Notes: a model not told the origin generated them from the sequence alone. DNA of 64,000 bases from Catonia carolina (GCA_035578175.1 JAQMRL010000007.1:50745227-50809226); one strand, 5' to 3'; positions 1 to 10,471 are shown, counted from the stretch's first letter. Made by a program: numbers and translations.

Positions 1-380
1 TAGCAGTAATTAGCGATTTTCTAATTTTTTCTCACGAAAACGTGTGAAAAATCGAGTTTTATAAGATTTCGGCCTTATAATGCATTTTACGACAAAAGTG
101 TATTTAATTAATTTTATAGAAAATTAAAAGATATACAACTTTTATTAAAAGCATTTTTCTCTACAGAGCCTAGTTTAGCGTGAAAGAGTGATTTTCCGTA
201 TTTTAAAGCCAAACTGAGTTCGATTTTCATTTTGCGTCTTTCACTCATGATTAAAATTAGATTATGTTATTAAAGTTATTTTTTTGTTTATTTCTAATGT
301 TTTATTAATGATGTTAGGTTTATTGTAAATTATTATGCATTGGCAAGAGAAAGTTGTGTGAGTGTTCCACACCAGATGTT
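1..380 (+). mobile_element. HINE/DINE-like repeat, copy A (3' part only)
   Basis: This is the 3' third of a repeat found about nine times in the window. It carries the second internal unit and the 3' terminus: GGCAAGAGAAAGT, then the GTGTGA/TCACAC hairpin (here one base diverged) and CACACCAGAT. The 5' part lies before the window. It sits in the intron upstream of the first visible lipase exon. Confidence 0.8.
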
Positions 381-385
381 TTTGT

Positions 386-796
386 TTAAGAATGTTTATT
401 TTTGCGTCCAACCACGATCTCTCTATTGCTTGTGTATTGGCTCCTCTTAGTTGATCTACATTATTTCGCTGATGGTTAACCGTTGAATGCAGGTAACCTA
501 ATGTTCACATAACCTGTAAAATATTTAAATATTTGTTAAAACCTATTGTTCACAACCATAACCTAATGTAGTTCTCATAACCTGTAAAATATGTGAATAT
601 TTACGCGCCATAAGTGCTAGTGGACAGTGCTACCACATCAAGAAATACAAATTTCACTAAACATAACGAGGTAGGCCACGTACTATAGTAGCACCGAATT
701 ATGGCTATGACCACAGTTGAGATCTGTTCTTTATTTTAAGTTCAGAGTTTATTTTCACAAATTTTTAATTATGTATGTACTTTTTTATGTTGACAG
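386..796. other. AT-rich intron sequence with a short imperfect tandem repeat
   Basis: No gene is seen. A stretch containing AACCTAATG and CATAACCTGTAAAATAT occurs twice, at about 491-545 and 560-605, as an imperfect tandem duplication. A pyrimidine-rich tract and TGACAG just before 797 form the splice acceptor of the first visible exon. Confidence 0.5.
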
Positions 797-1008
797 GCTT
801 GTAATATTGTCTTCAGTATTACTGTTGGTAGAATTTGATAATAGTAAGCAGTGCATTTCTCTACTATGGCAACACTGCATAGGATATGTGGCCATATTAT
901 TCGGCTCTGCAATAACAGACCTAATGATATCAATATTAGCTATGCGTGGAGGTATCCTAGATGTAGACGCAAGGGCTCCAATGAGATACCTGATTTATTT
1001 ACGTTTAG
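797..1008 (+). CDS. inaE: DAGL (inaE-like) exon, transmembrane helices 1-2
   Basis: This is an internal exon of an sn-1-specific diacylglycerol lipase, a membrane serine lipase that converts diacylglycerol to monoacylglycerol such as 2-AG. The reading is LVILSSVLLLVEF, then GYVAILFGSAITDLMISILA and the family signature MRGGIL, ending RYLIYLRL. These match the first membrane helices of DAGL-alpha. The acceptor is TGACAG at 791-796 and the donor is GTAAGT at 1009. It enters in phase 2 and leaves in phase 1, with the Gly codon completed by the exon at 10472. The preceding exon with the start Met is outside the window. The in-frame ORF running past the donor to 1220 is intron read-through. The family call is from remembered homologues, not a search. 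Confidence 0.88.
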
Positions 1009-1095
1009 GTAAGTTGACTTTTTATCGTTGTAAAAATACACCATATTTAATAGTTTTCTTCAAATTACTCTCTCAGTTTCCGGATATTAGGATTG

Positions 1096-1629
1096 TATAC
1101 TGTGGACAATTTGAACTGGCACAACTCTTGCTCTACGTGTACACTCAGTTCCACATAAAGTATATCCATAACGTATTCTTTCAACAAGGTCTACAAATTT
1201 TAATGTACACAAATACCTAAAATCTTATTTCAATGTACATACAAATAATTTTTTCATTTTAAAATATGTATTTAATTTTTCCAAGTAAAGATGTAAATTT
1301 TAAATTACATGAATTTAACTACAAAAACTCACTTAACTATACTATACAGACTCACGCAACTAATTAAACAAATTGGTCTGAATATATTTATAATGAACAG
1401 AAAACCATTTGCGAAAACAAATTAGGGATCCAAAATTAGTTACATCATTATGTCTGACAGATTATTAAGAACAACAGTGAAAACAAGGCGTAGTAACCGT
1501 GCGTGAGTCGCACATTACAGTAGCGATTGTATACTTTTGTGACTGTACCGTCGTTGCATGGCGAGGGGCGAAAAGTGAAGTAGATAAACACCAAAGCTGC
1601 TTGTGCCAATTTGAATTGTCCAAGGTATA
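1096..1629 (+). mobile_element. MITE with TATAC termini, copy 1
   Basis: The termini are inverted repeats: TATACTGTGGACAATTTGAA at the left and, on the other strand at the right, TATACCTTGGACAATTTGAA. A second copy lies inverted at 5494-6039 and matches along most of its length, including GTGCGTGAGTCGCACATTAC and the terminal GGCACAA blocks. No coding capacity is seen, so this is a non-autonomous DNA element. It contains the undisturbed version of the site where a SINE landed in copy 2. Confidence 0.75.
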
Positions 1630-1810
1630 CTTGGATCTAAGGTAAGATTCAAGTAAAAGAAATATACTGGATTAAACTAGTTCAAAAATATCGGCCTACT
1701 TTCTTTAATAATACTTTTAATATTACTTAATACTTGTAATAGTAGATATCTGTAGCACATATAGGCATGATTGTTTAGGGGCTGCGCTTCAATACCTCTG
1801 GTCCCTTGCA

Positions 1811-1956
1811 TTTTTACTTTCTCTTGCCTATATGAATATATAGGAAGGAAAGTATTGTTTTCATGTCGATTTTTCGAAATCGAGTTTTCACCGGATTTAT
1901 ACGTTTTCAGACCCCCTGAACCCAAAAAACATGTTTTTAGCGATTGGTCTGTGTGT

Positions 1957-1987
<31 letters not shown>

Positions 1988-2770
1988 AACAGAATATCTC
2001 AAGAACGGAACATCGTACGAACTTGAAACTTGAAACTTAAGTTACATATTACTACCGGACCCGACACGAACATTTTCATCAAAATCGGTCAACCGGAAGT
2101 AGTAGTTTATTCGTATAATTTTTCACTTTTTTGCGATTTTCTCAAAAACTAGTCCTACGATTTTTTTTAAAATCGCCTGGTTTACTACATTTTTTTATGC
2201 TCTACAATATAGGGTAGGCGCCATGTTTGCTGAAATTCTGCTTGAGGCTGTTTTTACGTAAAAACATTTTCTTTTTAAGATTGCGGCTTTAATATGCATT
2301 GTAGCGCAAAACGTTATATAATAAAAGTTGTAGAGAATGTAAAATTCTACAACTTTTATTTCAAACAATTTTTTGTATAACGCTTAGTTTAGCGGTAATT
2401 AGCGATTTTCTGTTTTTTTTCTCACGAAAACGTGAGAAAAATCGATTTTTTTAATATTTCGGTCTTAGTATGCATTTTACGACAAAAGTGTATATAATTA
2501 AATTTATAGAAAATTAAAAGATCTACAACTTTTGTTTAGAGCATTTTTCTCTACAGAGCCTAGTTTAGCGTGAAAGCGTGATTTTCCGTATTTTTAAGCC
2601 AAACTGAGTTCGATTGTCATTTTGCGTCATTCACTCATGATTAAAATAAGGTTATGTTTTTGAGGTTAGTGTTTTGTTTATTTCTAATATTTTATTAATA
2701 ATATTAGGTTTATTATTAATTATTTTCATTGGCAAGAGAAAGTTGTGTGAGTGTTTCACACCAGATTTTT
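1811..2770 (+). mobile_element. HINE/DINE-like repeat, copy B (full length)
   Basis: The copy starts TTTTT then ACTTTCTCTTGCC (1816-1828) and a CCTATAT/ATATAGG palindrome. A GT microsatellite lies near 1950-1987. Two related internal units each contain an AAG-ATT-CGGC-ATGCATTTTA core. The end is GGCAAGAGAAAGT (2731-2743), the GTGTGA/TCACAC hairpin and CACACCAGATTTTT. The two 13-bp motifs are exact reverse complements. Open frames across the 5' part are non-coding read-through of the repeat. Confidence 0.85.
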
Positions 2771-2885
2771 AATTTTAGTTATTTATTTTTTAAAGGGAAA
2801 ATAAGCAATTTTGCTTATACAGTAGTACCTCGACAATTCGGCCGTCGAAAATCCGGACCCTCCAGTGATCCAGCCCGATTCTAAA

Positions 2886-3064
2886 TTTTTTTTTTTTTTT
2901 TGGTTTAACGTCCGACTGTTCTGCAATTACTGCTAATGCAGACGGTGAAGGATAAAATGATTTTTTGTAATGTATGAAAATATGCCGTGCCTGAATGGGA
3001 TTCGAACTTAAGACCGCATGATGAGAGGCAAGCACGTTACCAACTACGCCAATGCAGCCGGCCC
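2886..3064 (-). mobile_element. tRNA-derived SINE, head type 1
   Basis: Read on the minus strand it has a tRNA-like head with an A box (GGCGTAGTTGG) and a B box close to GGTTCGAATCC (here diverged). Then come TCATTTTATCCTTCACCGTC, CTGCATTAGCAG and ACGTTAAACC, with a poly-A tail (the T run at 2886-2901). Imperfect target duplications lie on both sides (GATTCTAAA and GATTCCAAA). Not a tRNA gene: the head is diverged and tailed. Confidence 0.82.
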
Positions 3065-3177
3065 CCGCCTGATTCCAAAGGTTGTAGTTTTAAGAGAAAA
3101 ACTGATAATAAAGGCCTAGTAGATACAATTTTACACACGTTTACGTTCTATATTTATAGTCAATTAGTACATTACAA

Positions 3178-3821
3178 CATTATTACAACTACATTTCACT
3201 ATTGATGGCAAAGTTGTAGAACAAGTACCAACATACGTTTACTCAGTGTTAAATGAGCGGTGGGACCATTCTCAGGAAATAAAGGCCAGGATTGAAAAAG
3301 CCAGATCAGCGTTCAACCAAATGTCAAAACTGTTCAAGACACACAACTTGAACCTTGAATTGAAAATTAGACTACTTCGATGCTATGTATTTTCCATCTT
3401 GCTATATGGAGTAGAATCTTGGACTCTTAGTGAAGCAGCAGCAAAGAAACTGGAGTCATTTGAGATGTGGACCTACAGAAGAATCCTGAGAATATCATGG
3501 ACAGATAAAATATCCAATGAGAGAGTTCTTCAAAAACTAAATAAAAAGACGGAAATAATGTACACAGTAAAAAGAAGAAAATTGGAATACCTAGGACACA
3601 TCATGAGAAATGACACTAAATACAAGCTGTTGAAATGCATAGTGCAGGGGAAAGTGCATGGCAGGAGAGGCGTTGGGCGAAGGCGAATATCCTGGCTGAA
3701 AAATTTAAGGACATGGTTTTCAGTATCCACCCCTGAATTGTTTAAAGCGGCTGTCAACAAAATCAGTATTGTCAGAATGATTGCCAACATTCGGTAACGG
3801 ATAGGCACTGGAAGAAGAAGA
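3178..3821 (+). mobile_element. 5'-truncated LINE, RT C-terminal fragment, GAA tail
   Basis: A reading frame up to 3797 encodes the end of a non-LTR retrotransposon polyprotein: SQEIKARIEKARSAF, then LLYGVESWTL, FEMWTYRRILRISWTDKISN, LEYLGHIMRN and GRRRISWLKNLRTW. The RT catalytic part is missing because of 5' truncation. The 3' end is (GAA)n. The 12-bp target duplication AGTACATTACAA flanks it at 3166-3177 and 3822-3833, so both ends are certain. It inserted inside the pogo-like element. Confidence 0.9.
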
Positions 3822-4252
3822 AGTACATTACAAAATAGAATTGTATTGTACAGTAATTAATCACACAAAGATTTAAAATTTCAGTAGCGATTTGTAGTTT
3901 GTTGTGTTCGATTTAATTTACTTTTCAAATAATGAGTTACTGTATTAAACAAAATGCGTAATTATTAAAAACCTCCAACTAACTCTAAGATTTTATTGTA
4001 AATGAATGTACAGAGACCTTTTTACTCTACACGTGAAATTACTGTATTTAGGTTTTAGAAATTGAAGGAGCTAGTTTTGAGAAGTGCCTACAAAGCCAGT
4101 ACATAGAACAGCAGTGCTTGCTGTTAACTTCTTAGAGGAGCTATAAGGGCTCTCAAATTCATTACATTTTAAACGGTCTCTCGATGGTCCGGCTTTTTTG
4201 TAAATCCGGCCTACCGGCCGCGCATTTAAGCTGGATTATCGAGGTCTTACTG

Positions 4253-5493
4253 TATACATATTTTGTTATTTTTTAATTAAGAATACCTAGATCTGTTTTT
4301 TAAATACTTATTTGAAGTCAGAACTTTATATTTTCAAGTTTATTTTGTTAAAAGTACCTAATTATCGACTTTTGCTATTTATTTAGGGACTAATTTTTGT
4401 CTAGACTAGATTGTTTTGCAAAATTATTCTCTTTGTAAATTATTATTATCATCTCATTATCTTTGTAATTATATTGAAATTATTATTATTATTAGAAATT
4501 TGGCTGCACCGATGTATTATATATTAAAACCTAACAGTTATTTTGTTTTATTTTGATACGAAGCATGACAGACGGCTTAAGCCATTGTCAATATTGTGCA
4601 TATATGAAGGAATACAACAAGGTTATTTTTATTGCATTTCTCATTATCTTTAGTTTGTTTTATATAATTTGTTTGTTTTTAATGTCAGTGAAATGGTAAT
4701 AATGCAATTGTAATTTTATTGTCTCAATAAACGTACTTTTATTATTATTATTATATACCGGTTTAAACCAGGTGTAGATTACAAAACTCATGGGTTTTGT
4801 TAAAGAAAACCTAACTATTGATGTATGAAAAAGAGAAAAGCTACTTCTGAAAGAATGCTGAGAATGTGGGCAGCGTAAAACTTCCAGAAACTTACTTGTC
4901 ATAGTTTATAATACACGAACAATAACAAAAATGTTGAAATTGTGCTTAAGTAGCCTACACTTTTTCTAAGTTATCCTGTAAAAAATTTCACTAGATAGAG
5001 CCCATTTAAGTTTTAGTAAACAATCATTTTAATTTTCCAAAAAGCAGTGTCAATTATAAATGAAATATTAGCGACTTTTCTTTCCTCAGCAAATCATTTA
5101 AATTTCAGATAGGTCATATTATTCCTGCCATGATATTTGTGATTGCTATCAACTATTTAAGTGCTCAAAGTGTGAATTAACTTAGAACATTGTTTTGATC
5201 TTTGTATTAACTGACAGCTGATTGGCATTTATTTTATTTGATTGCTTGTGTTATGTTTCACACAGGTTAATGCTATTTAAAAAAATATTTGAAATAATAA
5301 ATGTGCAAGTCAAAAATAAATCTATAATGTAATAAATTTATAATGTATCCTGCAGCTTGAAATAGATTCTATTTTATATAATATAAATTTCACATCTTTT
5401 CAGCTGCTTTGATCCTTACTATGTATTTTTAATATCTACTTACATTGATGTATGTGTTTAATGTATGATCTATGTATGTATTTAATATCTACT
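4253..5493. other. AT-rich intron sequence
   Basis: No gene is seen. An (ATT)n microsatellite lies at about 4738-4754. Near 5300-5365 there is a diverged end of the palindromic MITE described at 19851 (ATCCTGCAG context). Confidence 0.5.
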
Positions 5494-6039
5494 TATACCT
5501 TGGACAATTTGAATTGGCACAAGCAGCTTCAGTGTTTATCTACACCACTCTTCGCCCTTCGCCATGCAGCGACAGTACAGTCACAAAAGTATACAATCGC
5601 TACTGTAATGTGCGACTCACGCAGTCACTATGTTTTGTTTCTGTGTTGTTCTTAATAATTATCTGTCCGACATAATGATGTGTTTTTTTTGTTTAACGTC
5701 CGACTGTTGTGCAATTACTGCTAATGCAGACGGTGAAAATGAAATTTTTTTTGTAACGTATGAAAAGATGCCGTGCCTGAATGGGATTCAAACCCAAGAC
5801 ATAATGATGTGACTAATATTTTGTTTTAATATCTGATTTTCTGTTCATTATAATATAGTCAGACCAATTTGTTTAATTAGTTGCGTGCATTTTTAAGTTT
5901 GTCCATTGTAATAAGGTTGTAGGAATTTGTGTGCATTAAGATTTGTAGATCTGGTTGAAAGAATAGGTTATGGATATACTGCGGAACTGTCTGTACACGT
6001 AGAGCAAGAGTTGTGCCAGTTCGAATTGTCCGCAGTATA
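5494..6039 (-). mobile_element. MITE with TATAC termini, copy 2
   Basis: This is an inverted second copy of the element at 1096-1629, with the same ends (TATACCTTGGACAATTTGAA at the left, its partner at the right). It is longer because of the SINE at 5683-5797. With copy 1 it forms a 4-kb-spaced inverted pair. This looks like two independent insertions of one family, because each copy has its own terminal inverted repeats. Confidence 0.72.
5683..5797 (-). mobile_element. tRNA-derived SINE (head type 1), 5' truncated
   Basis: The poly-T start at 5683 is the SINE poly-A tail on the minus strand. CTGCATTAGCAG and ACGTTAAAC follow, and the B-box region is near 5785. A perfect 14-bp target duplication, GACATAATGATGTG, flanks it at 5669-5682 and 5798-5811. 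The homologous site in the other MITE copy (near 1448) has no insertion. Confidence 0.88.
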
Positions 6040-6045
6040 CATGTG

Positions 6046-7216
6046 TTTCGGTGGACCCACCATCATCAGAGTACACAAAATATCATGTGACACTTTTAAC
6101 ATTTTTACTTTCTCTTGCCTATATGAATATATAGGAAGGAAAGTATTGTTTTCATGTCGATTTTTCGAAATCGAGTTTTCACCGGATCTATACGTTTTCA
6201 GACCCCCTGAACCCAAAAAACATGTTTTTAGCGATTGGTCTGTGTGTGTGTGTATGTGTGTGTGTGTGTGTGTGTATACAAAATATCTCAAGAACGGAAC
6301 ATCGTACGAACTTGAAACTTAAAACTTAAGTTGCATACCACTACCAGACCCGACACGAACATTTTCATCAAAATCGGTCAACCGGAAGTAGTAGTTTATT
6401 CGTGTGATTTTTCACTTTTTTGTGATTTTCTCAAAAACTGGTCCTACAATTTTTTTTAAAATCGCCTGGTTTATTTAGTTTTTTATTCTCTACAAGATAG
6501 GGTAGGCGCCATTTTTGCTGAAATTCTTGGTGAGGCTGTTTTCACGTAAAAAACGTTGTTTTTTTAAGATTACGGCTTTAATATGCATTTTAGCGCAAAA
6601 ATTTATATAACAAAAGTTGTAGAGAATTTAAAAACCTACAACTTTTATTTCAAACATATTTTTGTATAACGCTTAGTTTAGCGGTAATTTGCGATTTTCT
6701 GATTTTTTCTCACGAGAACGTGAGAAAAATCAATTTTTTTAACATTTCAGCCTTAGTATGCATTTTACGACAAAAGTGTATATAATTAAATTTATAGAAA
6801 ATTAAAAGATCTACAACTTTTATTTAGAGCATTTTTCTCTACAGAGTCTAGTTTAGAGAGAAAGAGTGATTTTCCGTATTTCTAAGCCAAACTGAGTACG
6901 ATTTTCATTTTGCGTTTTTCACTCATGATTAAAATAAGGTTATGTTTTTAAGGTTAGTTTCTTTGTTTATTTCTAATGTTTTATTACTAATGTTAGGTTT
7001 ATTGTTAATTATTTGCACTGGCAAGAGAAAGTTGTGTGAGTGTTTCACACCAGATTTTTTTAATTTAAAAATGTTTTATTTTATTTAAAATTGGTTTATA
7101 TGGATGACCATATATACTGAAGATGCAACATCTTCTGCAGGTTTTTAAATAAAAAAATTTAAAGTTTCACATGATATTTTGTGTACTCTGAGGATGGTGG
7201 ATCCACCGAAACGCAT
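6046..7216. mobile_element. Palindromic MITE split by HINE copy C
   Basis: The outer arms are inverted repeats: GTTTCGGTGGACCCACC at 6048 and GGTGGATCCACCGAAAC ending near 7213, continuing inward through AGAGTACACAAAATATCATG on the left and its complement on the right. The HINE copy at 6102-7061 sits between them. The arms belong to the family seen at 19851-20561 and 36085-36300. Confidence 0.65.
6102..7061 (+). mobile_element. HINE/DINE-like repeat, copy C (full length)
   Basis: Start TTTTT-ACTTTCTCTTGCC, internal GT tract near 6239-6275, two internal units, end GGCAAGAGAAAGT, GTGTGA/TCACAC hairpin, CACACCAGATTTTTT. It is inserted inside an older palindromic MITE. Confidence 0.85.
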
Positions 7217-7907
7217 GCACAGTTCATTCAAAATAGCGTGACAATGTTACTTAAATGGGATAAAGAACAGAGGGAATTTTGTAATGGCTCATGCATCATT
7301 GCTACCACTAAGAATAATTAAAAGGGAATTTTACTTTCAAAAAGGGACTTTTTATTCAGAAAAGTTACCACCATTCAGAGACTTACTATAATGTTATTTC
7401 GAATGAACTGTAAGTAAATAATAAGGATCAAGGCATCTGAAAATGTTAGTGAAATTTATATTAGCCTATATGAAATAGAAATGTGAAATTATTTAAATTT
7501 TGATTTTGATTTATTCTGTATATTTTGTAACATATTAAATTTTGATTTTATGGAGTATAATGTATTTAAAATGCAAAATGTAGTCAAATATATTTTAAAT
7601 GGAGATTCTCTTTACCCTTAAATACAGAGTTTTTTCAAACTTATTTAACTCGAGATTCATAAACATTCGTCTGACAGACGTCACGTCTGATAGTAATATC
7701 TTAGTTATAGATAGTAATAATGAAGATTACCTGTAGCGAATTTTGGAGTCGGAAGGAGCAACTGTCCTTTTCAGTATTTCCCTTTTTTGTCTTTTAGTTA
7801 GTCTTGTTCTTGTCCTCGCATGTGCAGCTTGCTTTATTCGGAGATAATTAATTGCCGTCGCCTATCAGACGAGTTTTTATGTATAATGTATATTGAAATA
7901 TTAGGCG
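7217..7907. other. AT-rich intron sequence, no gene seen
   Basis: No coding, RNA or clear element end. The motif GACGAATGTTTATGAAT occurs inverted here (about 7660) and directly after HINE copy E (about 10306), so some flanking sequence is shared between the two loci. Confidence 0.4.
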
Positions 7908-8856
7908 AAAAAAATCTGGTGTGAAATACTCACACAACTTTCTCTTGCCAATGCAAGTAATTAAAAATAAACCTAACTTTATTAATAAAATATTAGAAAT
8001 AAACAAAAAACTAACCTCAAAAACATAACCTTATTTTAATCATGAGTGAATGATGCAAAATGAAAATCAACCTCAGTTTGGCTTAGAAATACGGAAAATC
8101 ACTCTTTCTCTCTAAACTAGGCTCTGTAGAGAAAAATGCTTTAAATAAAAGTTGTAGATCTTTTAATTTTCTATAAATTGAATTATATACACTTTTGTCG
8201 TAAAATGCATACAAAGGCCGAAATCTTAAAAAAATCAATTTTTCACACATTTTCGTGAGAAAAAAAACAGAAAATCGCAAATTACCGCTAAATTAAGCGT
8301 TATACAAAAAATTGTTTGAAATAAAAGTTGTAGAATTTTTAATTCTCTACAACTTTTATTATATAAAGTTTTGCGCTAAAATGCATATTAAAGCTGTAAT
8401 CTTAAAAAAACAACGTTTTTACGTGAAAACAGCCTCACCCAGAATTTCAGCAAACATGACGCCTACCCTATCTTGTAGAGAATAAAAAATTGAGTAAACC
8501 AGGCGATTTTTAAAAAAATCGTAGGACCAGTTTTTGAGAAAATCGCAAAAAAGTGAAAAATTACACGAATAAACTACCACTTCCGGTTGACCGATTTTGA
8601 TGAAAATGTTTGTGTCGAGTCCGGTAGTGGTACGTAACTTAAGTTTCAAGTTTCAAGTTCGTACGATGTTCCGTTCTTGAGATATTCTGTTCACACACAC
8701 ACACACACACACACACAGACCAATCGCTAAAAACATGTTTTTTGGATTCAGGGGGTCTGAAAACGTATAGATCCGGTGAAAACTCGATTTCGAAAAATCG
8801 ACATGAAAACAATACTTTCCTTCCTATATATTCATATAGGCAAGAGAAAGTAAAAA
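7908..8856 (-). mobile_element. HINE/DINE-like repeat, copy D (full length)
   Basis: Minus-strand copy: AAATCTGGTGTGAAA at 7911 is the hairpin end, and GGCAAGAGAAAGT at 8839-8851 is the 5' motif. A CA microsatellite lies at about 8693-8718. Confidence 0.85.
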
Positions 8857-8980
8857 GGAATATAGCTGAAATATTAGGCAAATCAACGTTTTCTACTGAA
8901 GATCAACCACAACCTGCTCAGGGAAGAAAGATTTGTGCCTATTGCCCTTTAAAAAAAAGAATGACTCGCTATCAATGTAA

Positions 8981-9130
8981 ACTGAACTGGCTTCTACGCC
9001 GGGGTCCCGGGTTCGATTCCCGGTCAGGTCTGGCATTTTTTCATCACTCATTTTCATATACCATCATTCTCCACTGTCTGCATTAGCAGAAATTGCAAAA
9101 CAGTCAGACGTAAAACCAAAAAAAAAAGAA
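8981..9130 (+). mobile_element. tRNA-derived SINE, head type 2
   Basis: The head contains GGTCCCGGGTTCGATTCCCG, a strong B box, and the body has GGTCAGGTCTGGC. The tail has CTGCATTAGCAG and CAGTCAGACG, then poly-A, and is shared with the type 1 SINEs. A 12-bp target duplication, CTATCAATGTAA, lies at 8969-8980 and 9131-9142. The A-box side is truncated, so it is not a functional tRNA gene. Confidence 0.85.
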
Positions 9131-9279
9131 CTATCAATGTAATGACTGCAAAAATTATATGTGTATGGAACATTTTGGAAAAATTTGTTTTCAGTGTTGT
9201 GAATAACAAAATCAATTTCCTTTTTTGGAAAAATATATATAAAATAAAGATGAGCACAGAAATTTTTCTTGAATATTAA

Positions 9280-9426
9280 TTTTTACTTTCTCTTGCCTAT
9301 ATGAATATATAGGAAGGAAAGTATTGTTTTCATGTCGATTTTTCGAAATCGAGTTTTCACCGGATCTATACGTTTTCAGACCCCCTGAACCCAAAAAACA
9401 TGTTTTTAGCGATTGGTCTGTGTGTG

Positions 9427-9474
<48 letters not shown>

Positions 9475-10271
9475 TGTGTGTGTGTGAACAGAGTATCTCA
9501 AGAACGGAACATCGTACGAACTTGAAACTTGAAACTTAAGTTACATACCACTACCGGACGCGACACGAACATTTTCATCAAAATCGGTCAACCGGAAGTA
9601 GTAGTTTATTCGTAAAAATTTTCAGTTTTTTGCAATTTTCTCAAAAACTGGTCCTACGATTTTTTTTAAAATCACCTATTTTACTCAATTTTTTATTCTC
9701 TACAAGATAGGGTAGGCGCCATGTTTGCTGAAATTCTCGGTGAGGCTGTTTTCACGTAAAAACGTTGTTTTTTTAAGATTACGGCTTTAATATAAATTTT
9801 AGCGCAAAAACTTATATAATAAAAGTTGTAGAGAATTTAAAAACCTACAACTTCTGTTTCAAACATTTTTTTGTATGACGCTTAGTTTAGCAGTAATTAG
9901 CGATTTTCTGATTTTTTCTCACGAAAACGTGTGAAAAATCGATTTTTTTAAGATTTTGGCCTTAGTATGCATTTTACGACAAAAGTGTATATAACCAAAT
10001 TTATAGGAAATTTAAAGATCTACAACTTTTATTTAACGTATTTTTCTCTACAGAGCCTAGTTTAGCGTGAAATAGTGATTTTCCGTATTTTTAAGCCAGA
10101 CTGAGGTTGATTTTCATTTTGAGTGTTTCACTCATGATTAAAATAAGGTTATGTTTATTGAGGTTAGTTTTTTGTTTATTTCTAATATTTTATTACTAAT
10201 GTTAAATTATATTGTAAATTATTTGCATTGGCAAGAGAAAGTTGTGTGAGTGTTTCACACCAGATTTTTTT
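9280..10271 (+). mobile_element. HINE/DINE-like repeat, copy E (full length, expanded microsatellite)
   Basis: Same termini as the other copies. The internal microsatellite (about 9418-9486) has grown as GT plus a block of GCGT units, showing local expansion after insertion. The two internal units begin near 9775 and 9950, giving a period of about 175 bp. Confidence 0.86.
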
Positions 10272-10471
10272 GTTTATTTTTCCGATTTTTTTGAAGTAGT
10301 CTGAGAGACGAATGTTTATGAATGCTGCTTCTGTGATGGATGTTTATGAATCTAAGGTTAAATAATTTTTATATGGTTGTGAAGGGGATATTTTCGGTGT
10401 TCTAAGTATATCGAAAATGATTTATTTTGTAAAATTGTGATTTTGTTTAATGGTTTTTTGTCTTTTTGTAG

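Larger units (their letters stand above)
2820..4252. mobile_element. pogo/Tigger-like DNA element carrying a SINE and a LINE insertion
   Basis: Both ends read CAGTA.GACCTCGA.AAT.C.G in inverted orientation, each next to a TA dinucleotide (2818-2819 and 4253-4254). CCGGAC/GTCCGG blocks lie just inside. These are typical pogo/Tigger termini. No transposase is visible, so the copy is non-autonomous or decayed. A tRNA-SINE (2886-3064) and a truncated LINE (3178-3821) lie inside it and are younger. Confidence 0.65.

Noticed and set aside
717..796. Start Met and coding sequence upstream of 797
   Set aside because: The frame is open, but a good acceptor (TGACAG at 791-796) marks the exon start and the residues before it do not resemble the lipase N-terminus. 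The true start exon is outside the window.
1096..6039. One giant foldback transposon of about 5 kb
   Set aside because: The two arms each have their own terminal inverted repeats, so two MITE copies in opposite orientation explain the pattern better.
5968..6291. Minus-strand frames with His-Thr repeats
   Set aside because: Translation of the CA strand of the HINE microsatellite.
9324..9539. Recurring open frame across the HINE copies (…PPEPKKHVFSDW then Val/Cys repeats)
   Set aside because: The frame exists because the repeat lacks stops in one phase and the GT microsatellite reads as Val-Cys. It has no start context, no splice signals and its length varies with the microsatellite.
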